NCBI RefSeq assembly: GCF_900168005.1
Contig: NZ_FUYP01000001.1
Location: 124,001-188,000, forward strand
DNA: 64,000 nt
Origin: Sphingopyxis flava
GTDB lineage: Bacteria; Pseudomonadota; Alphaproteobacteria; Sphingomonadales; Sphingomonadaceae
Reading direction: 5' to 3'
The position numbers and the translations under genes are program-made. Under the pieces are notes generated by a model, which made no database searches, was not told the DNA's origin, and saw only the letters and a list, made by a program, of their open reading frames with translations. Positions 1 through 7,827 of this stretch are shown here, one piece after another (the stretch's first letter is position 1; every line of letters begins with the position of its first letter).

Positions 1-1
1 G

Positions 2-667
2 TTTGCGAGGCTGCGGATCGTCGTGACCCCCGAATATGAGAGGGGCTTTGCGAACCGGGACCTTGAGCCCGCACCGCTTTTCGAGACGGTGCGCTCGGAG
101 TGGAAAGTGATCGTGGCGGGCGCCTTCGCGCCGCTCGCGAGCTTCGCGCTCTTTCACATGGTCACCGTCTTTCCGCTCTCGTGGGTCTTTCTCTTCACCG
201 AGGAATCCCCCGTGCGCTTCTTGATGATCGAGGCGATCGCCGCGGTCTTCGGAATTGTCGCTATCATTGCCTCCGGGATGATTGCCGATCGCATTGGCCG
301 GCGTACGCTGCTCGGCGCAACTGCCGCTGCGATCGCGGCCTTCAGCGGCTTTGCTCCCCAGCTTCTCGGCGCGGGCGAAGCCGGCGAGGCGGCGTTCATG
401 ATCCTTGGCTTCATCATTCTCGGCCTGGCGTTCGGACAGTCGTCCGGCGCGCTGTCGTCGAGCTTCCACCCGCGGCACCGCTACACGGGATCGGCATTCA
501 CCTCCGATCTCGCCTGGCTATTCGGTGCGGGCTTCGCGCCGATGGTGGCGCTGTGGCTCTCGGCCGCCTTCGGCCTGCTCGCCGCGGGCGCCTATCTCCT
601 TTCAGGCGCGATCGGTACCCTCGTTGCGCTGTGGCTCAACCGCGAGCTGGCGCGCACGATCGACTGA
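2..667 (+). CDS. MFS transporter, C-terminal part (cut by window start)
   Basis: The frame is open from the window edge, so the true start lies upstream; GTG at 23 is only an internal codon. The visible 220 or so residues hold about six hydrophobic segments and a loop IADRIGRRT, the MFS loop motif between helices. It resembles the metabolite:H+ symporter branch (shikimate/betaine-type carriers) that imports small organic acids across the inner membrane. The substrate cannot be told from this half. The next 270 bases downstream hold no convincing gene. Confidence 0.75.
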   Translation, partial: FARLRIVVTPEYERGFANRDLEPAPLFETVRSEWKVIVAGAFAPLASFALFHMVTVFPLSWVFLFTEESPVRFLMIEAIAAVFGIVAIIASGMIADRIGRRTLLGATAAAIAAFSGFAPQLLGAGEAGEAAFMILGFIILGLAFGQSSGALSSSFHPRHRYTGSAFTSDLAWLFGAGFAPMVALWLSAAFGLLAAGAYLLSGAIGTLVALWLNRELARTID

Positions 668-941
668 GCCGATCCCCGGCCTTGTTGCCTGTCGCGGTGC
701 GAGAGCGCCGCCTCGAGGATGAGCGCGCAATCACCCCGCCCTTGCTTCTCGCTCGCCCGAGCCCGCGTTCGCCTCGCAGCGATCCACATCCGCGCGCGCA
801 GCGCCAATCGTCCTTACTGCGGCCTCCCCAACCCCGAACTCGGCCGCTTTCGCGCAATAAGCGGCTGGCGTGCGTCGCAGCGGGGACTGCCCGGCTGACG
901 CGCCTTGGAACAACGTCTTGGCGAAGAGCGCGGGCCGACGC

Positions 942-1529
942 CTAGACGCCGAGCGAGCGGACCGCCGCCTGAACATGAGGAACGAGATCAGCCTCGAACC
1001 ACGGATTTTTTGCTAGCCATGGCTGATTGCGCGGCGAAGGGTGCGGCAGAGGAAGAAAGCCCAAAGGCAGATAATCACGCCACGCTTGCACGGTCTTGGC
1101 GAGTGTCGCCTTGCGCCGGCCGCCGAGGTACCAGGCCTGCGCATATTGGCCGACCAGCACCGTCAGCCCGATGCCGGGCAGAAGCTTCGCGAGCCTTGGG
1201 TGCCACAGCGGCGCGCATTCGGGTCGCGGCGGATTGTCGCCCGAACCGGCCTTACCCGGATAACAAAAGCCCATCGGAATGATTGCGACGCGGGCTGGAT
1301 CGTAGAAGACAGCCGAGGCAAGGCCCAGCCAGCCGCGCAGTCGCCGGCCCGACGGGTCGTCCCAGGGAATGCCCGTTTCATGCACCTTGCGCCCCGGCGC
1401 CTGCCCGACGATGCACAGACGCGCCGCCGAGCCGGCCTGCACGACCGGGCGCGGACCATGGGGGAGCTCCGCAGCGCAGCGCTGGCACGCGCGTATATCC
1501 CCGAGAATTTGCGCAAGCGCATCGGCCAT
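942..1529 (-). CDS. Uracil-DNA glycosylase superfamily protein
   Basis: The 195-residue product has the two hallmarks of the uracil-DNA glycosylase fold. The first is an N-terminal GQAPGRKVHETG loop (motif A, GxxPG type). The second is a C-terminal LPHPSPRN segment (HPS motif that inserts in the DNA minor groove). Cysteines in ACQRC, GFCYPG and PECAP could ligate an iron-sulfur cluster as in family 4 and 5 enzymes, but this is not certain. ATG at 1529 was chosen over an upstream in-frame ATG because an AGG lies about nine bases before it. It starts 10 bases after a TetR-like remnant, so both may share a transcript. Confidence 0.75.
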   Translation of the reverse strand: MADALAQILGDIRACQRCAAELPHGPRPVVQAGSAARLCIVGQAPGRKVHETGIPWDDPSGRRLRGWLGLASAVFYDPARVAIIPMGFCYPGKAGSGDNPPRPECAPLWHPRLAKLLPGIGLTVLVGQYAQAWYLGGRRKATLAKTVQAWRDYLPLGFLPLPHPSPRNQPWLAKNPWFEADLVPHVQAAVRSLGV

Positions 1530-1539
1530 AGCGATCAAC

Positions 1540-1824
1540 CTAATCCCTCAGCAGCCCTCTCAGGGTCGCCGCCGTTGCGCCGAGCGGTTCGGGTGGCTCC
1601 TCCGCCTTCGGCATCGTCATTACCCCTGGGCTTTTCGACTCGAAATGCCGGTGGAAGGCTCCGCACGATACCCCGGCGGCGCGCTTCACGTCGTGCACCG
1701 ACCTGTCATGATGGCCGCGCGCCTGGGACAGATCGGCGGCGGCATCGAGGATAGGCGCAAGCGTTCCTTCAGGATCATTGCTTCTCAACAGGCCGCGTCT
1801 CGTTCGTTCCATCGCATCTGCCAC
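1540..1824 (-). pseudogene. TetR-family regulator, N-terminal remnant
   Basis: The 94-residue frame carries a recognisable TetR helix-turn-helix with AAGVSCGAFHRHFESK around residues 48-63. After this the similarity ends and the frame closes 31 residues later. TetR proteins normally have about 190 residues including a ligand-binding domain, which is missing here. The glycosylase gene begins directly after it. A frameshift or deletion is the likely cause. A short functional DNA-binding protein is possible but less likely. Confidence 0.5.
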
Positions 1825-1851
1825 TAGTCGATTTTCAGCCGGACGAACAGG

Positions 1852-2316
1852 TCAGCCGATCGGCAGTTCGGTGGTCGACTTGATTTCCGAAAGGGCAACG
1901 GTCGAGTTGATTTCCTGCACCCCGGGCAGCTTGCTGAGCTGGTCGAAGAAGAAGCGCTCATAGGCATCGATGTCCTTTGCGACGACGCGCAGCATGAAAT
2001 CCATCGACCCCATGAGGACATAGGCGTCCAGCACCTCGGGGAAGGCGCGGATCGCCTCGCTGAATTCGTCGAGATTGGCGCGGCCGTGCGCGTTGAGCTT
2101 TACCTGGGCAAAGACATGGGCGTTGAGCCCTACTTTGCGCCGATCGACCACCGCGACGCGCTTGCGAATGAACCCCTCACGCTCGAGGCGGTCGATGCGC
2201 CGCCAGCAGGGCGAGGAGGAGAGCCCGACGCGCTCGGCGATCTCTGCCGTCGTCTGATTCGCATCACGCTGCAATTCCCGGAGGATCTTTTTCTCAAACG
2301 GATCAAGATCGGTCAT
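1852..2316 (-). CDS. Lrp/AsnC family transcriptional regulator
   Basis: The 154-residue protein has the standard Lrp layout: an N-terminal helix-turn-helix (residues 5-55, with TTAEIAERVGLSSSPCWRRI) and a C-terminal ligand-binding RAM domain with the typical VLDAYVLMGSMDFMLRVV strand-loop. Such proteins sense amino acids and bind DNA as octamers. It is divergent from a leucine/phenylalanine dehydrogenase-like gene, with 127 bases between, so it probably controls that gene and itself. Two direct repeats in the shared promoter region are candidate sites; one begins over its start codon. Confidence 0.93.
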   Translation of the reverse strand: MTDLDPFEKKILRELQRDANQTTAEIAERVGLSSSPCWRRIDRLEREGFIRKRVAVVDRRKVGLNAHVFAQVKLNAHGRANLDEFSEAIRAFPEVLDAYVLMGSMDFMLRVVAKDIDAYERFFFDQLSKLPGVQEINSTVALSEIKSTTELPIG

Positions 2317-2360
2317 AATATCCCGATATCATAAGTTCGCTGGTTATAATATCCCCATAT
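2315..2360. promoter_or_regulatory. Two 15-bp direct repeats between lrp-like and dehydrogenase genes
   Basis: ATAATATCCCGATAT at 2315-2329 and ATAATATCCCCATAT at 2346-2360 differ at one base and start 31 bases apart, about three helical turns. The first overlaps the start codon of the Lrp-type regulator. AT-rich repeats in phase are typical for Lrp/AsnC binding, so these are likely operators for the adjacent regulator. Function is inferred. Confidence 0.6.
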
Positions 2361-2443
2361 AAGCAGGAATCCGTCGCAATGCGCGAAAGATTATCCTCGT
2401 CCGCGATGCGATGATCGAGGTCCAATAAAAAGGAGCATAGACG

Positions 2444-3499
2444 ATGGTTTCCCGCCCTGCCCGCCTGACCCCGCCCGTCGAATGTGTGCGGCTCTACGAT
2501 CCCGCGAGCGGGCTCGACGGCGTCATTGCCATTCACTCCACCGCGCTCGGGCCGGGCGCCGGCGGCTGCCGACTGTGGAGCTATGCCGACATGGACGCCG
2601 CGCTCGCCGATGCGTTCCGGCTCGCAGAAGGCATGAGTTACAAGAATGCGCTTGCGGGCCTCCCCTTTGGCGGTGCCAAGGCGGTGCTGCGCAGGCCCGA
2701 GGGCGATTTCGACCGAGCTGCGCTGTTCCGCGCGTTCGGCGAGGCCGTCGAAAGGCTGGGCGGCCTCTATGTGACGGCCGAGGATGTCGGCACAAGCGTC
2801 GGGGACATGCAGGAGGTTGCGCGCGTCTCGCGCCATGTCGCGGGCCTTGCTGCCAAGGAGGGCCAGGCCGGCGGCGATCCCTCGCCATGGACGGCGCTCG
2901 GTGTATTCGAAGCGATGAAGGCTGCGGCGCGTCTTACATTCGGTAGCGACCTCGACGGTCTGACGGTTGCGGTACAGGGGACGGGGAGCGTCGGGGCCGA
3001 GCTCTGCCGCCGCCTTGCCGCCGCGGGCGCCAAGCTGGTCATCGCCGACCCGAATCCTGCGCGCCGCGATCGGCTCGCGCATGTCCACGATGCGCGCATC
3101 GTGGCCCCTGACGAGATCGCCCGCGCCGAAGCCGACATCTTCGCGCCCTGTGCACTTGGGGGCGCCCTCGATCGCGATACGGTAGCGGCGATGAAGGCGC
3201 GCCTCGTCTGCGGCGCAGCAAACAACCAGCTCGCGGCGGCGGAAGTTGCGGCGCTGCTGCTGCGCCGCGGGATCACCTACGCCCCCGACTATGTCGTCAA
3301 TGCGGGCGGTATCATCAATGTATCCGCCGAATATCTCGGCGAAGGCGAGGCAAGCGTCGCCGCCCGCATCGCCGGAATCGCGCCGCGCGTGAGCCAGATT
3401 CTGCACCAGGCCGCCGAGGAGAAGCGCTCGCCTGCAGCCGTCGCGGACGAGATGGCCGAGGCGGTTATCGCGGGCGCGCAGCGGGCGATTGCGGCCTGA
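2444..3499 (+). CDS. Leucine/phenylalanine dehydrogenase-type amino acid dehydrogenase
   Basis: The 351-residue protein belongs to the Glu/Leu/Phe/Val dehydrogenase family, which oxidatively deaminates amino acids to 2-oxo acids with NAD. The catalytic lysine lies in LAGLPFGGAKAV (about residues 68-79), the catalytic aspartate in TAEDVGTSVGDM, and the Rossmann glycine motif in VQGTGSVGAEL. Length fits leucine dehydrogenase. AAAAAGGAG precedes the ATG. With the divergent Lrp regulator and the HMG-CoA-lyase-like gene next door, a role in leucine catabolism is plausible; substrate choice among branched and aromatic amino acids is not settled by sequence. Confidence 0.88.
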   Translation: MVSRPARLTPPVECVRLYDPASGLDGVIAIHSTALGPGAGGCRLWSYADMDAALADAFRLAEGMSYKNALAGLPFGGAKAVLRRPEGDFDRAALFRAFGEAVERLGGLYVTAEDVGTSVGDMQEVARVSRHVAGLAAKEGQAGGDPSPWTALGVFEAMKAAARLTFGSDLDGLTVAVQGTGSVGAELCRRLAAAGAKLVIADPNPARRDRLAHVHDARIVAPDEIARAEADIFAPCALGGALDRDTVAAMKARLVCGAANNQLAAAEVAALLLRRGITYAPDYVVNAGGIINVSAEYLGEGEASVAARIAGIAPRVSQILHQAAEEKRSPAAVADEMAEAVIAGAQRAIAA

Positions 3500-3536
3500 A
3501 AGGTGTCGAGCGGAAGCGCGCTTCGCCCCCTTGAAC

Positions 3537-4442
3537 TCAGGCGGGAAAGCGCGGCGCCCGGCTGACCATGGCGGGTAGCGGGCGATCCATGACGCCCGTC
3601 AGCCAATGCGCGGCATCGACCGCCGCAGGAAGCGCAAGGCCCGTCGCAATACCGCTGCGTTCCAGCATATAGGCGACATCTTCCGTCGCGACATTGCCCG
3701 CTGCACCGGGCGCGAAAGGACAGCCCCCCAGGCCACCGAGCGCGGCGTCGACGGTCGCCGCCCCCTCGCCGACCGCAGCCCAGACATTCGCAAGGCCGGT
3801 ACCGCGCGTGTTGTGAAAATGAACCCGCACGGGCAGCGGCGCGATCGCCTCGGCAACGCGTCCGACCATCTCGGCGACCTGGGCCGGCACAGCGACACCG
3901 ATCGTATCCGCAAGCGCCACCTCGCGGGGCTCCGCGTCCGCGGCGCGCTTTGCCATCTCGACGACGTGAGCAGCATCAATCTCGCCTTCGAAGGGGCAGC
4001 CGAAGGCGGTTGCAATAGTGATCTGTCCGCTGCGCCCCGCTTCCTTTGCGAGGCTGACAATCTCGATCGCCGCCGCCAGCGATTCGTCGGATGTTTGACC
4101 TTGATTGCGGATGCCGAAACTGTCGCTCGTCACACAAACGGCTCCGAGTTCGTCAATCCGTCCGGTCGCGATCGCGCGCTCGGCGCCGCGCCGGTTGAGC
4201 ACGAGGCCGATATAGGTGACGTCGCCCCGGTCCGGCAGCAGCGTCACGAGCTCGTCGGCATCGGCAAGCTGCGGCACCTTTTTCGGATTGACGAAGCTCG
4301 TTACCTCGATGCGGCGCGCGCCATAGTCGATCGCGCGGCGAACGAGGGCCGCCTTGTCGCGGGTTGCCACGATGGCCGATTCATTCTGCAACCCGTCGCG
4401 CGGGCCGACCTCGACCATTTCCACCGCTCGATTTTCCGCCAT
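3537..4442 (-). CDS. Hydroxymethylglutaryl-CoA lyase-type enzyme
   Basis: This DRE-TIM metallolyase has 301 residues, the normal size for HMG-CoA lyase. VEVGPRDGLQNE near the N-terminus gives the catalytic Arg-Asp pair. HFHNTRGTG gives metal-binding histidines. GGLGGCPFAPGAAGN holds the catalytic cysteine loop. The reaction would cleave HMG-CoA to acetyl-CoA and acetoacetate, the last step of leucine breakdown, although relatives cleave other 3-hydroxy-3-methyl acyl-CoAs. It is divergent from a CoA-transferase gene across a region holding one copy of the cluster palindrome. Confidence 0.85.
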   Translation of the reverse strand: MAENRAVEMVEVGPRDGLQNESAIVATRDKAALVRRAIDYGARRIEVTSFVNPKKVPQLADADELVTLLPDRGDVTYIGLVLNRRGAERAIATGRIDELGAVCVTSDSFGIRNQGQTSDESLAAAIEIVSLAKEAGRSGQITIATAFGCPFEGEIDAAHVVEMAKRAADAEPREVALADTIGVAVPAQVAEMVGRVAEAIAPLPVRVHFHNTRGTGLANVWAAVGEGAATVDAALGGLGGCPFAPGAAGNVATEDVAYMLERSGIATGLALPAAVDAAHWLTGVMDRPLPAMVSRAPRFPA

Positions 4443-4488
4443 GTTCGCGCTTTTCCGTTCATCGACTCAAATTGCATGTTGAATATTA

Positions 4489-4502
4489 CATAGCATTCTA
4501 AG
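4489..4502. promoter_or_regulatory. Cluster operator copy 1 (CTTAGTATNCTAAG-like)
   Basis: CATAGCATTCTAAG lies between the divergent HMG-CoA-lyase-like and CoA-transferase genes. It matches the inferred consensus CTTAGTATNCTAAG at all but two fixed positions and is followed by TAT as in copy 5. It is one of eight such sites between 4.4 and 31.4 kb. Confidence 0.55.
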
Positions 4503-4576
4503 TATACCTTGGCCATAAGTGTTGATGCCATCGCTGCCGGCGCCTCAAAGCCGGTTCGGGCACCGAAAGGAACGCA

Positions 4577-5734
4577 ATGACGAAAAATAAAGGAGCGCTC
4601 GACGGCATCCGGGTAGTCGAGATGGGACAGCTGATCGCTGGCCCCTTCTGCGGACAGCTTCTCGGCGACATGGGCGCCGAAATCGTCAAGCTCGAACAGC
4701 CCGAAACCGGCGACCAGATGCGCCACTGGGGCCAGGGCGACAAGCCGAGCTGGTGGCGCGTCATTGCCCGCAACAAATATTCGGTCGCGGTCGACCTGCG
4801 GTCCGAGGATGGCCAGCAGCTCGCGCGCGACCTTATCGCAAAGGCCGACATTCTCATCGAGAATTTTCGCCCCGGTACGCTCGAGAAATGGAACCTCGAC
4901 CCCGCCGAGCTGCGCAAGACCAACCCCGGGCTGATCGTCGTGCGCGTATCGGGCTACGGCCAGACCGGCCCCTATTCGGCGCGCGCCGGCTTTGGCGGCA
5001 TCGGTGAGGCCATGGGCGGCTGGCGCGGCATTGTCGGCTACCCCGACCTTCCGCCCGCCCGCATGGGCGTGTCGATCGGCGATACGCTCGCAGCGACCTA
5101 CGGCTGCATGGGCGCGCTCGCCGCGCTCCATCATCGCAGCAAGACGGGCGAGGGCCAGATCGTCGACTCTGCGCTTTATGAAGCCGTTCTTCAGGTCATG
5201 GAATCGACCGTCGCCGACTATTCGGCAAGCGGGACCAAGCGTCGGCGCACCGGATCGACTCTCCCCGGGATCGCGCCCTCAAATGTCTATCCGTGCCGCG
5301 ACGGCGAATATCTGATCGGCGCCAACCAGGATGGTGTCTTCGCGCGCCTCGCCGCAGCGATGGGCCGCCCCGAGCTTGCGCGTGACGAGCGCTTTGCAAC
5401 GCACCGCGCGCGCGGCGCGCGGCAGGAGGAGCTCGACGCGCTGATCGCGGAATGGACAAAGACAATGACCATCGACGAGCTCGAGGCGAGGATGGTCGAG
5501 GCGGGCGTTCCCGCAGGCCGCATCTATGACGCAGAGGATATGCTCGCCGACCCGCACTTTAAGGCGCGCGAGGCGCTGGTCACGGTACCTGACGAGGAAC
5601 TCGGAGAGATCCGGATGCAGGGGATTTTCCCCAAACTTTCCGAAACGCCAGGAAGCATCCGCCGCCCCGCCCCGCTCCGCGTCGGCCAGGACAGCGCCGA
5701 GGTGCTGAAGCGCTGGCTCGGCTGCGAAGTTTAA
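4577..5734 (+). CDS. CaiB/BaiF family (class III) CoA-transferase
   Basis: The 385-residue protein has the class III CoA-transferase pattern: IRVVEMGQLIAGPFCGQLLG at the N-terminus, a catalytic aspartate in VSIGDTLAA, and the AVDLRSEDGQQLARDLI segment typical of the family. These enzymes move CoA between carboxylic acids, for example from succinyl-CoA to an incoming acid. AGGAACGCA precedes the ATG. It is followed after four bases by a glutathione transferase gene, which suggests co-transcription. Its promoter region carries a copy of the cluster palindrome. The acid substrate is unknown. Confidence 0.9.
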   Translation: MTKNKGALDGIRVVEMGQLIAGPFCGQLLGDMGAEIVKLEQPETGDQMRHWGQGDKPSWWRVIARNKYSVAVDLRSEDGQQLARDLIAKADILIENFRPGTLEKWNLDPAELRKTNPGLIVVRVSGYGQTGPYSARAGFGGIGEAMGGWRGIVGYPDLPPARMGVSIGDTLAATYGCMGALAALHHRSKTGEGQIVDSALYEAVLQVMESTVADYSASGTKRRRTGSTLPGIAPSNVYPCRDGEYLIGANQDGVFARLAAAMGRPELARDERFATHRARGARQEELDALIAEWTKTMTIDELEARMVEAGVPAGRIYDAEDMLADPHFKAREALVTVPDEELGEIRMQGIFPKLSETPGSIRRPAPLRVGQDSAEVLKRWLGCEV

Positions 5735-5738
5735 AGCG

Positions 5739-6443
5739 GTGATTAGCCTTTACGGCGGCCCGACACCCAATGCGCGCAAGATCGCAATTGCGCTTCTCGA
5801 AATGGAGCTTGAATGGCGGCTCGAGCCCGTTGATATATTGTCCGGCGACCAGCTGACCCCCGAATTCCTGGCGCTCAACCCCAATAACAAGACCCCGGTG
5901 ATCATCGACGACGATGGACCGCACGGGCCCGGATTCGTGCTCTGGGAAACAGGCGCGATCCTCCTCTATCTTGCGGAAAAGACCGGGCGCTTCCTTCCCG
6001 CCGACCCGGTGAAGCGCGCGATCTGCTGGCAGTGGCTCATGTTCCAGGTCTCGGGCATTGGCCCGATGTTCGGCCAGGAAGCGCATTTTACCCATTATGC
6101 GAAAGAGCGGCACGAATATGCGATCGAGCGCTATTCGCGCGAGGTCGACCGGCTGATGATGGTCCTCGACAAGAGGCTCGGCGAGGCCGAGTGGCTCGCC
6201 GGCGAAGACTATACGATCGCCGACATGGCGACGCTCCCCTTTCTGCGCCGCCAATTCATCGAAAAGGCGGGCCGCTTCCCGAACGTTGACCGCTGGGGCG
6301 CGGCCATGCTCGAGCGCCCCGCCGTCACGCAGGGAATGAAGGTCGGCGTCGCGCGCGCGGAAACGATCGAAGGCGGGCTCACCGGCTTCACCGACGAGCA
6401 CCGGGCGATTCTCTGGGGCGACCGGCAGCATGCGAGGCGATAG
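5739..6443 (+). CDS. Glutathione S-transferase, Nu-class/YfcG-like (1)
   Basis: The 234-residue protein has an N-terminal thioredoxin-like GST domain with GGPTPNARKIAIAL and NPNNKTPVI (glutathione cis-proline), then ETGAILLYLAEKTGRFLP and an alpha-helical C-terminal domain with YTIADMATLPF. The TPN turn and the AILLYLAEKTG block resemble E. coli YfcG and the sphingomonad Nu-class enzymes, known for disulfide reduction and thiolysis of glutathione conjugates. It starts with GTG four bases after the CoA-transferase, so translation is probably coupled. It ends facing another GST on the opposite strand. Confidence 0.87.
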   Translation: MISLYGGPTPNARKIAIALLEMELEWRLEPVDILSGDQLTPEFLALNPNNKTPVIIDDDGPHGPGFVLWETGAILLYLAEKTGRFLPADPVKRAICWQWLMFQVSGIGPMFGQEAHFTHYAKERHEYAIERYSREVDRLMMVLDKRLGEAEWLAGEDYTIADMATLPFLRRQFIEKAGRFPNVDRWGAAMLERPAVTQGMKVGVARAETIEGGLTGFTDEHRAILWGDRQHARR

Positions 6444-6470
6444 CAGGCTGCCCGGATAACCGCTTTCTCC

Positions 6471-7199
6471 TTAATCGCCTTTTACTGCGGCATGGTTCGC
6501 ATCGCCGAACATGTTTGACCATTCCCGCTCGTTCAGCGTCTGATGCCGTCCGACATATTTCGCTGGCGCTTTGTGATCGGCCCTTTCCATCGCGCGCTCG
6601 ACCGCAGGCCGCCGGCGGATCCGCTCGAACCAGTCATGCATGGCCGGCCAGTCATCGAGCCCCATTCCCATGACAAAGGCCGACGCGCGGCCGGGCCAGA
6701 TCGCCATGTCGGCGATCGTATAGTCTTCGCCGGCGACATAGGGGGATGTCCGAAGCCGCCGCTCAAGCACAGTGAGGAGGCGGTTCACTTCCTTGGTATA
6801 GCGCTCGATCGCATAGTCCTGGCCTTGAGGCGCATAGCGAAGGAAATGGCTCGCCTGACCGCCCATCGGACCGAGCCCAGCGACCTGCCAGGTGAGCCAG
6901 GAGAGCGTCGCCGCGCGCGCCCCGACGGATCGAGGGAGGAAGCGCCCGGCCTTCTCCGCCAGATACTGGAGAATCGCGCCCGACTCGAACACGGTGACCG
7001 CCTCATCGCCCTCGGCCGGCGCATGGTCGACGATCGCGGGCAGCTTATGGTTCGGATTGATGCGCCCGAATTCGGCGCTGAGCTGATCACCCTCGAAAAT
7101 ATCATAAGGGATCACGCGATAATCCGCGCCAATCTCCTCGAGCATGATTGCGATCTTCTGCCCGTTGGGCGTTGCGGAATAGTGAAGGTCGATCATCAT
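6471..7199 (-). CDS. Glutathione S-transferase, Nu-class/YfcG-like (2)
   Basis: The 242 residues closely follow YfcG: SATPNGQKIAIMLEEIGADY at the N-terminus, NPNHKLPAIVD, ESGAILQYLAEKAGRFLP, GGQASHFLRYAPQGQDYAIE and DYTIADMAIWPG. The Thr-Pro-Asn turn at residues 9-11 is the Nu-class signature that activates glutathione without a classical Tyr/Ser. Its ATG overlaps the stop of the upstream DUF3237 gene by four bases, so the two form one operon. It differs from the other two Nu-like GSTs here, which points to divided roles, not to a recent duplication. Confidence 0.9.
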   Translation of the reverse strand: MMIDLHYSATPNGQKIAIMLEEIGADYRVIPYDIFEGDQLSAEFGRINPNHKLPAIVDHAPAEGDEAVTVFESGAILQYLAEKAGRFLPRSVGARAATLSWLTWQVAGLGPMGGQASHFLRYAPQGQDYAIERYTKEVNRLLTVLERRLRTSPYVAGEDYTIADMAIWPGRASAFVMGMGLDDWPAMHDWFERIRRRPAVERAMERADHKAPAKYVGRHQTLNEREWSNMFGDANHAAVKGD

Positions 7200-7699
7200 C
7201 CGATCTCGTAAAAGACATGACGGACGCCAAAGTCAGTGACCTCGCCGACCCCCACCGCCAGCGCTCCGTTAAGCCAGCGATATCGCTCGCTTGCGGTTTC
7301 GAAGACCGCAGCAATGCGAAGATAGTAGCGCGAGGGGTCGACAGGCGGCTTGGCGGGGTCTGCAAATAGCGCGCGAACATCGTCGGGGATCAGGCTGCGC
7401 CCCGTGTAGGTCAGATAGATGAGATCCCCCTCCTCGGCTTTCCATACCGAGCGGGCATCGAAGGTGCCAACCGAAGCGTCGCCGATTCGTCCCGAGCGCG
7501 GCCAGTTGCCGCCGCCCGGCAGCACCTCCCCCCGAATGCGCGGTCCGAGGATGCGTCCGCCCGAGACATAGCCCACGCGCTGCTCCCCGAAGGGCGACGC
7601 CCCGATCGCAATGAGTCCGCCCCCTACATCGAACTCTGCGGTGCACAGATGGCGACTTTCGAGCCCTGCGGGAGCCGGGGGCGAATTTTGACCGGTCAT
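7196..7699 (-). CDS. DUF3237 family protein
   Basis: The 167-residue protein matches the DUF3237 pattern: LCTAEFDVGGGLIAIG, GGRILGPRIRGEVLPGGGNW, a middle strand ending DLIYLTYTG, and a final YRWLNGALAVGVGE. The family forms a small beta barrel. Function is not established, but members recur in aromatic and terpenoid catabolic clusters. ATG 7699 was preferred over TTG 7705 since AAGGA lies eight bases before it. The promoter reads TTGACC-N17-TTTATA with the cluster palindrome inside the spacer. It overlaps the following GST gene. Confidence 0.75.
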   Translation of the reverse strand: MTGQNSPPAPAGLESRHLCTAEFDVGGGLIAIGASPFGEQRVGYVSGGRILGPRIRGEVLPGGGNWPRSGRIGDASVGTFDARSVWKAEEGDLIYLTYTGRSLIPDDVRALFADPAKPPVDPSRYYLRIAAVFETASERYRWLNGALAVGVGEVTDFGVRHVFYEIG

Positions 7700-7731
7700 G
7701 CTCAAATCCTTCTTTCAAAGCTATGGACAAG

Positions 7732-7770
7732 TATAAAACAATTAGTATACTAAGGGTCAACCAGATTGAC
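7732..7770 (-). promoter_or_regulatory. Promoter of DUF3237-GST operon with cluster operator copy 2
   Basis: On the minus strand TTGACC (7760-7755) and TTTATA (7737-7732) are 17 bases apart. The perfect palindrome TTAGTATACTAA (7742-7753) sits inside that spacer, a position where a bound repressor would block RNA polymerase. Overlapping the -35 is an inverted repeat GTCAA-N5-TTGAC (7756-7770) that also occurs before the GST gene at 15464. The same region serves the divergent TonB receptor gene. Confidence 0.65.
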
Positions 7771-7827
7771 GGATGGATCACCGGCTTTCACCGCCGCTGT
7801 CAACGGGATCTCTACGGGAGGGTGCTA

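Noticed and set aside
668-941. Short frames in the gap after the MFS gene
   Set aside because: They are arginine-rich out-of-frame products without start signals or homology.
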